DNA of 35,671 nt, taken from an uncultured Flaviramulus sp. (GTDB lineage: Bacteria > Bacteroidota > Bacteroidia > Flavobacteriales > Flavobacteriaceae). A program made the position numbers and the translations under genes. The notes beneath the pieces are model-generated. The model saw nothing but the letters and a program-made list of their open reading frames with translations, was not told the DNA's origin and ran no database searches. The stretch lies in contig CANMUP010000007.1 of the NCBI GenBank assembly GCA_947501105.1, positions 79,003 through 114,673 of the forward strand. Direction: 5' to 3'. Shown piece after piece: positions 32,786-35,671 of the stretch; the first letter of the stretch is position 1, and each line of letters starts with the position of its first letter.

Positions 32786-33715
32786 TTAGAAATATCTTGG
32801 TGATTTTAATTTAGAGCTTAAGAATTTGAATTCGTAAATTAATAATATCTCATGAGTACCAGTGGTATATCTAGCAATATCTGAAATTGGTTTTTCATAT
32901 GCATAACCTACACGTAATTGTCTTGAGACTTGAAAATCGGCAAAACCTCCAAGAGCACCAGTTTCATTATTTAATCTGTAAGAAGCACCCAACCAAAATT
33001 TCTCATTAAATAAGAAACTTCCAGTAAAGTCGTAAGATATTGGTGCACCGTTAGTTGCTTTTAATAATACTGCAGGTTTAAGTTTTATGTTTTTACTTAA
33101 ATCAAATACATAGCCACCAGTAAAATAATAACTGATACGTTCTAAAGCTTCAAAGCTATTATCTTTATTTGCAAAATCATTATTTAATATTCTAGGAGCA
33201 GATAAGCCTAAATACCATCTATTGGAGTGCCAAAAAACACCCGCACCTAAATTTGGTGTCCATCTATCTTCAGTACCAAAAATTAATGGGTCATTTACAT
33301 TGCCAGGATCATTACGAAAATCTGTATCAAAACTAAACTGTGTAAAACCAGCTTTTAAACCAAAGGCTAATTTACCGTCGGCACCAGTTGGAATGGTATA
33401 TGAAAAATCGCCATATACATATGTAAAATTTTGTGGACCTAAATCATCTTCGATAAAAGATAAACCCAATCCAATTCTATCATTCCTAAGTGGTGTATGA
33501 ATAGAAAGTGTTTGTGTTATTGGTCCGCCTTTAAAACCAACCCATTGGCTTCTGTGTAATCCAACAACGCTTAAGGCTTCTCGACTACCTGCGTAAGCAG
33601 GGTTTACTGAGATTGTATTGAACATATACTGTGTGAATTGCGGTAATTGTTGTGCAACTCCAATCGTACAGCTTAACAAGGCAATAGCGATTATGTTATG
33701 TTTAATAAGTTTCAT
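32786..33715 (-). CDS. PorP/SprF family type IX secretion system membrane protein
   Basis: The 309-residue protein has a Sec signal ending IGVAQ and the family block QLPQFTQYMFNTISVNPAYAGSREALSVVGLHRSQWVGFKGGPITQTLSIHTPL (residues about 22-75 in pieces), followed by repeated strands such as GLSFIEDDLGP, FGLKAGFTQF and LRVGYAYEKPIS, ending in an outer-membrane barrel. In Flavobacterium johnsoniae, SprF is needed to export SprB, and family members are each paired with type B-CTD cargo. The gene lies 12 bp downstream of the large cargo gene with a gliding-motility C-terminal domain, which fits this pairing. It is followed by two OmpA genes. Identification of the family is firm; partner assignment is inferred from the operon. 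Confidence 0.94.
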   Translation of the reverse strand: MKLIKHNIIAIALLSCTIGVAQQLPQFTQYMFNTISVNPAYAGSREALSVVGLHRSQWVGFKGGPITQTLSIHTPLRNDRIGLGLSFIEDDLGPQNFTYVYGDFSYTIPTGADGKLAFGLKAGFTQFSFDTDFRNDPGNVNDPLIFGTEDRWTPNLGAGVFWHSNRWYLGLSAPRILNNDFANKDNSFEALERISYYFTGGYVFDLSKNIKLKPAVLLKATNGAPISYDFTGSFLFNEKFWLGASYRLNNETGALGGFADFQVSRQLRVGYAYEKPISDIARYTTGTHEILLIYEFKFLSSKLKSPRYF

Positions 33716-33727
33716 AGGTTAAGTCTT

Positions 33728-35671
33728 TTATTTGGTTCCTACGTAAATTGGTCCAGTTAATGGTTTCAATCCACTATTTTCTAAATTGATAATGTAATAA
33801 TATGTTCCGTTTGGTAATTTACCAGCATTTCCTATAGATGATTTAGGAGAAGATCCATCCCAGTCACCTTTAGATCCAGATGTTTTAATACTACCTAATG
33901 TGTAATTGTTTGAGCTATAAACTAAAGCTCCCCAACGATTAAATATCTTTATGTTTGCTGTAAATCCACATAAATCAATACCAGCAATGTCAAAAGTTTC
34001 ATTAAAGCCATCACCGTTTGGTGTTATTGCCTTAGAGATAACAATATCATTTTCACCACATGGCAATACATCACAATCTGCATGTATATTCATTGTTACT
34101 TCGTAAATGCTTATACAACCATCTTCCGTAGTAGTATATCTGAATCTATAATCAATTCCACCATCTTTAGGAAGGAAGTCTTCACTTAGTTCAAGTACTG
34201 TTGGATCAAATATATTATCAGTAAGAGTAGCTACAGGATCTCCTTCAAGAAGTTCCCATGTTCCATTAGGGTTTACATCTCCTAAAAGACCATTTAAATC
34301 TACAATACCTTCTTTGTAACACCAATCTGGAGCAATTACATCGGTAATAATTTCATCAAGAGATACATTTAATGTTTGTGTATACGTTTCTTGATTTGCA
34401 CACTCATCTGTTACTGTCCATGTTCTAATAATTTGATAATCAACTAAAACATTTTCATCAAACGAATTAGTTTCTTCAAAAACTACAGTTATACCAGCAG
34501 TATCAGAACAGTTATCAGAAAACTCTAATTCAGGAGCATCTGGGACATCAGCACAACTCACATCTAATGTTTCATCAAATGTTGTTGTAGGCATTGGAGC
34601 AGTTGTATCTTGAACTGTTATAGTTTGTGTATGCGAAGTTATTAATCCGCAAGCGTCAGTTGCAATCCAAGTACGCTCAATAGTATAGTTGTTTGCACAG
34701 TTTCCGTTTGTGATTACATCACTTACTGCTACATTAGCATCACTACAATTATCTGTTGCTGTTAATGTTGCTGCATTTGGAACAGCATCACATTCCACAG
34801 TTATGTCTCCTGGCAATGCTCCTTCAAATTCAGGTCTAGTTGTATCTTGAACAGTTATATTTTGCGTGTGAACAGTTATAAGTCCACTTGCATCTGTTGC
34901 TGTCCATGTACGTACTAATGTATAATTAGAAACACAAGAACCATCAATTCTTTCTTCGGCAAAAGTAACTTCAGCGGTACCACAATTATCGGTAGCTGTT
35001 AAAACTTCAGCGTCAGGAATCTCACTACATTCTACAGTTGTATCTGCAGGTAAAGTTTCTACAAAAGTTGGATTAATATTATCTAATACTGTTACAACTT
35101 GAGTACACGTTACACTATTGCCTGCTTCATCAGTAACAGTCCATGTTACTACTGTATCTCCTTGAGGAAAAGAAGTAGGGGCGTCATTACTAATTGTTAA
35201 TGTTGTACAATCTGAAGCACTTGGTGTGCCTAAGTCAACATTGGTTGCTGTACATAAGCCAGTATCTACATTTACAGTTACATCTATTGGACATGCAATA
35301 GTTGGATCTGCGTCATCTGTTACTGTTACAGTTTGTGTACAAATTGCTGTATTACCAGAACCATCTGTCACGGTCCATGTTACTATAGTATCACCTAATG
35401 GATATGATACAGGCGCATCATTTACTACTGAAGCTACTGAACAGTTATCATCTGTGGTTGGAGTTCCTAGGTTTACACTAGAAGCCTCACATGAACCAGC
35501 ATCAACATTCACCGATACATCACTAGGGCATATAATAGTTGGATTCGTGGTGTCATCCACAATCACATTTTGCGGTACGATAATAACATTTCCGTTTCCA
35601 TCATCAAAAGTCCAGTTGATAACAAAAGTACCTTGAGTATTATAAGTTAACGGATCAGTTGTTGTTCCAGT
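33728..35671 (-). CDS. HYR-repeat surface protein with gliding-motility (type B) C-terminal domain, 5' end beyond window
   Basis: The frame is open to the right edge, giving 647 residues of a longer protein; a GTG at 35566 is not a credible start because the frame continues with coding-like sequence (WTFDDGNGN). In order it shows two HYR-type modules (CPSDVSVNVDAGSC, CPIDVTVNVDTGLC, each with GDTIVTWTVTDGSGN-like ends), three related cysteine-paired modules (DTTVECSEIPDAE, DITVECDAVPNAAT, DVSCADVPDAPE), a linker, and from about residue 540 a C-terminal domain with SKAITPNGDGFNETF, IKIFNRWGALVYSS and LPNGTYYYIINL. That is the gliding_CTERM (type B) secretion signal of the T9SS. It should be exported by T9SS with the PorP/SprF encoded 12 bp downstream. 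Adhesion or matrix binding is inferred from the repeats. Confidence 0.9.
   Translation of the reverse strand, partial: TGTTTDPLTYNTQGTFVINWTFDDGNGNVIIVPQNVIVDDTTNPTIICPSDVSVNVDAGSCEASSVNLGTPTTDDNCSVASVVNDAPVSYPLGDTIVTWTVTDGSGNTAICTQTVTVTDDADPTIACPIDVTVNVDTGLCTATNVDLGTPSASDCTTLTISNDAPTSFPQGDTVVTWTVTDEAGNSVTCTQVVTVLDNINPTFVETLPADTTVECSEIPDAEVLTATDNCGTAEVTFAEERIDGSCVSNYTLVRTWTATDASGLITVHTQNITVQDTTRPEFEGALPGDITVECDAVPNAATLTATDNCSDANVAVSDVITNGNCANNYTIERTWIATDACGLITSHTQTITVQDTTAPMPTTTFDETLDVSCADVPDAPELEFSDNCSDTAGITVVFEETNSFDENVLVDYQIIRTWTVTDECANQETYTQTLNVSLDEIITDVIAPDWCYKEGIVDLNGLLGDVNPNGTWELLEGDPVATLTDNIFDPTVLELSEDFLPKDGGIDYRFRYTTTEDGCISIYEVTMNIHADCDVLPCGENDIVISKAITPNGDGFNETFDIAGIDLCGFTANIKIFNRWGALVYSSNNYTLGSIKTSGSKGDWDGSSPKSSIGNAGKLPNGTYYYIINLENSGLKPLTGPIYVGTK

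Noticed and set aside
35566-35566. GTG at 35566 as start of the HYR protein
   Set aside because: The frame stays open to the window edge with coding-like sequence and no signal peptide appears after the GTG, so the gene is truncated by the window.
34546-35566. DNA-level repeats as mobile or satellite elements
   Set aside because: They stay in frame and correspond to HYR and related protein modules; the similarity is explained by domain duplication.

Overview
The window is low-GC DNA with tightly packed genes and reads as one piece of a Bacteroidota chromosome, most likely a marine or gliding member of the Flavobacteriaceae. The evidence is the type IX secretion (T9SS) genes (porQ, PorP/SprF, a gliding-motility C-terminal domain protein), many lipoproteins with a short Bacteroidota-style signal, few visible Shine-Dalgarno sequences, and promoter -7 boxes of the form TAnnTTTG upstream of several genes. 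The genus cannot be fixed from the sequence. No tRNA, rRNA, CRISPR array, insertion sequence, integrase or phage gene was seen.

Layout. Positions 1-865 hold the 5' part of uvrA (minus strand, running off the left edge). Positions 987-8861 hold minus-strand envelope and extracytoplasmic genes: a vanadium-haloperoxidase/PAP2-type lipoprotein paired with a large FG-GAP/ASPIC-UnbV lipoprotein, an unknown membrane-anchored protein, a lipoprotein gamma-glutamyltransferase, and an ACP-phosphodiesterase-like gene overlapping it. Positions 8931-13201 hold cell-surface precursor genes: glmM, a small conserved-looking protein, a sugar-transfer-associated ATP-grasp enzyme, an LpxL/HtrB-type acyltransferase (minus) and a rhomboid protease. 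After a perfect bidirectional hairpin comes an unknown lipoprotein (minus), then lon, porQ and cmk, a BON-LysM protein (minus) and rpsA with a long structured leader.

Positions 21334-24528 form a compact plus-strand operon: pyrR, pyrB, a small STAS-like protein, a DUF3291 protein and ribonuclease Z. It is followed by a convergent small protein, a methyltransferase/SRPBCC pair (minus), pdxH, a CAP-domain lipoprotein and an alpha/alpha-toroid-like protein (minus). Positions 28844-35671 hold a minus-strand T9SS surface operon: an HYR-repeat adhesin-like protein with a type B secretion signal (5' end beyond the window), its likely PorP/SprF partner, and two tandem OmpA-family paralogues, closed by a terminator hairpin.

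Most of the window is conserved flavobacterial housekeeping and envelope biology. The observations most worth following are the three-hairpin leader in front of rpsA, which resembles in layout the E. coli rpsA initiation region; the adhesin/PorP/OmpA/OmpA operon with duplicated OmpA genes; the haloperoxidase/UnbV lipoprotein pair; a 22-bp-spaced direct repeat at the CAP-protein promoter; and several small conserved-looking genes without assigned function. No obviously new defence or mobile system was found.
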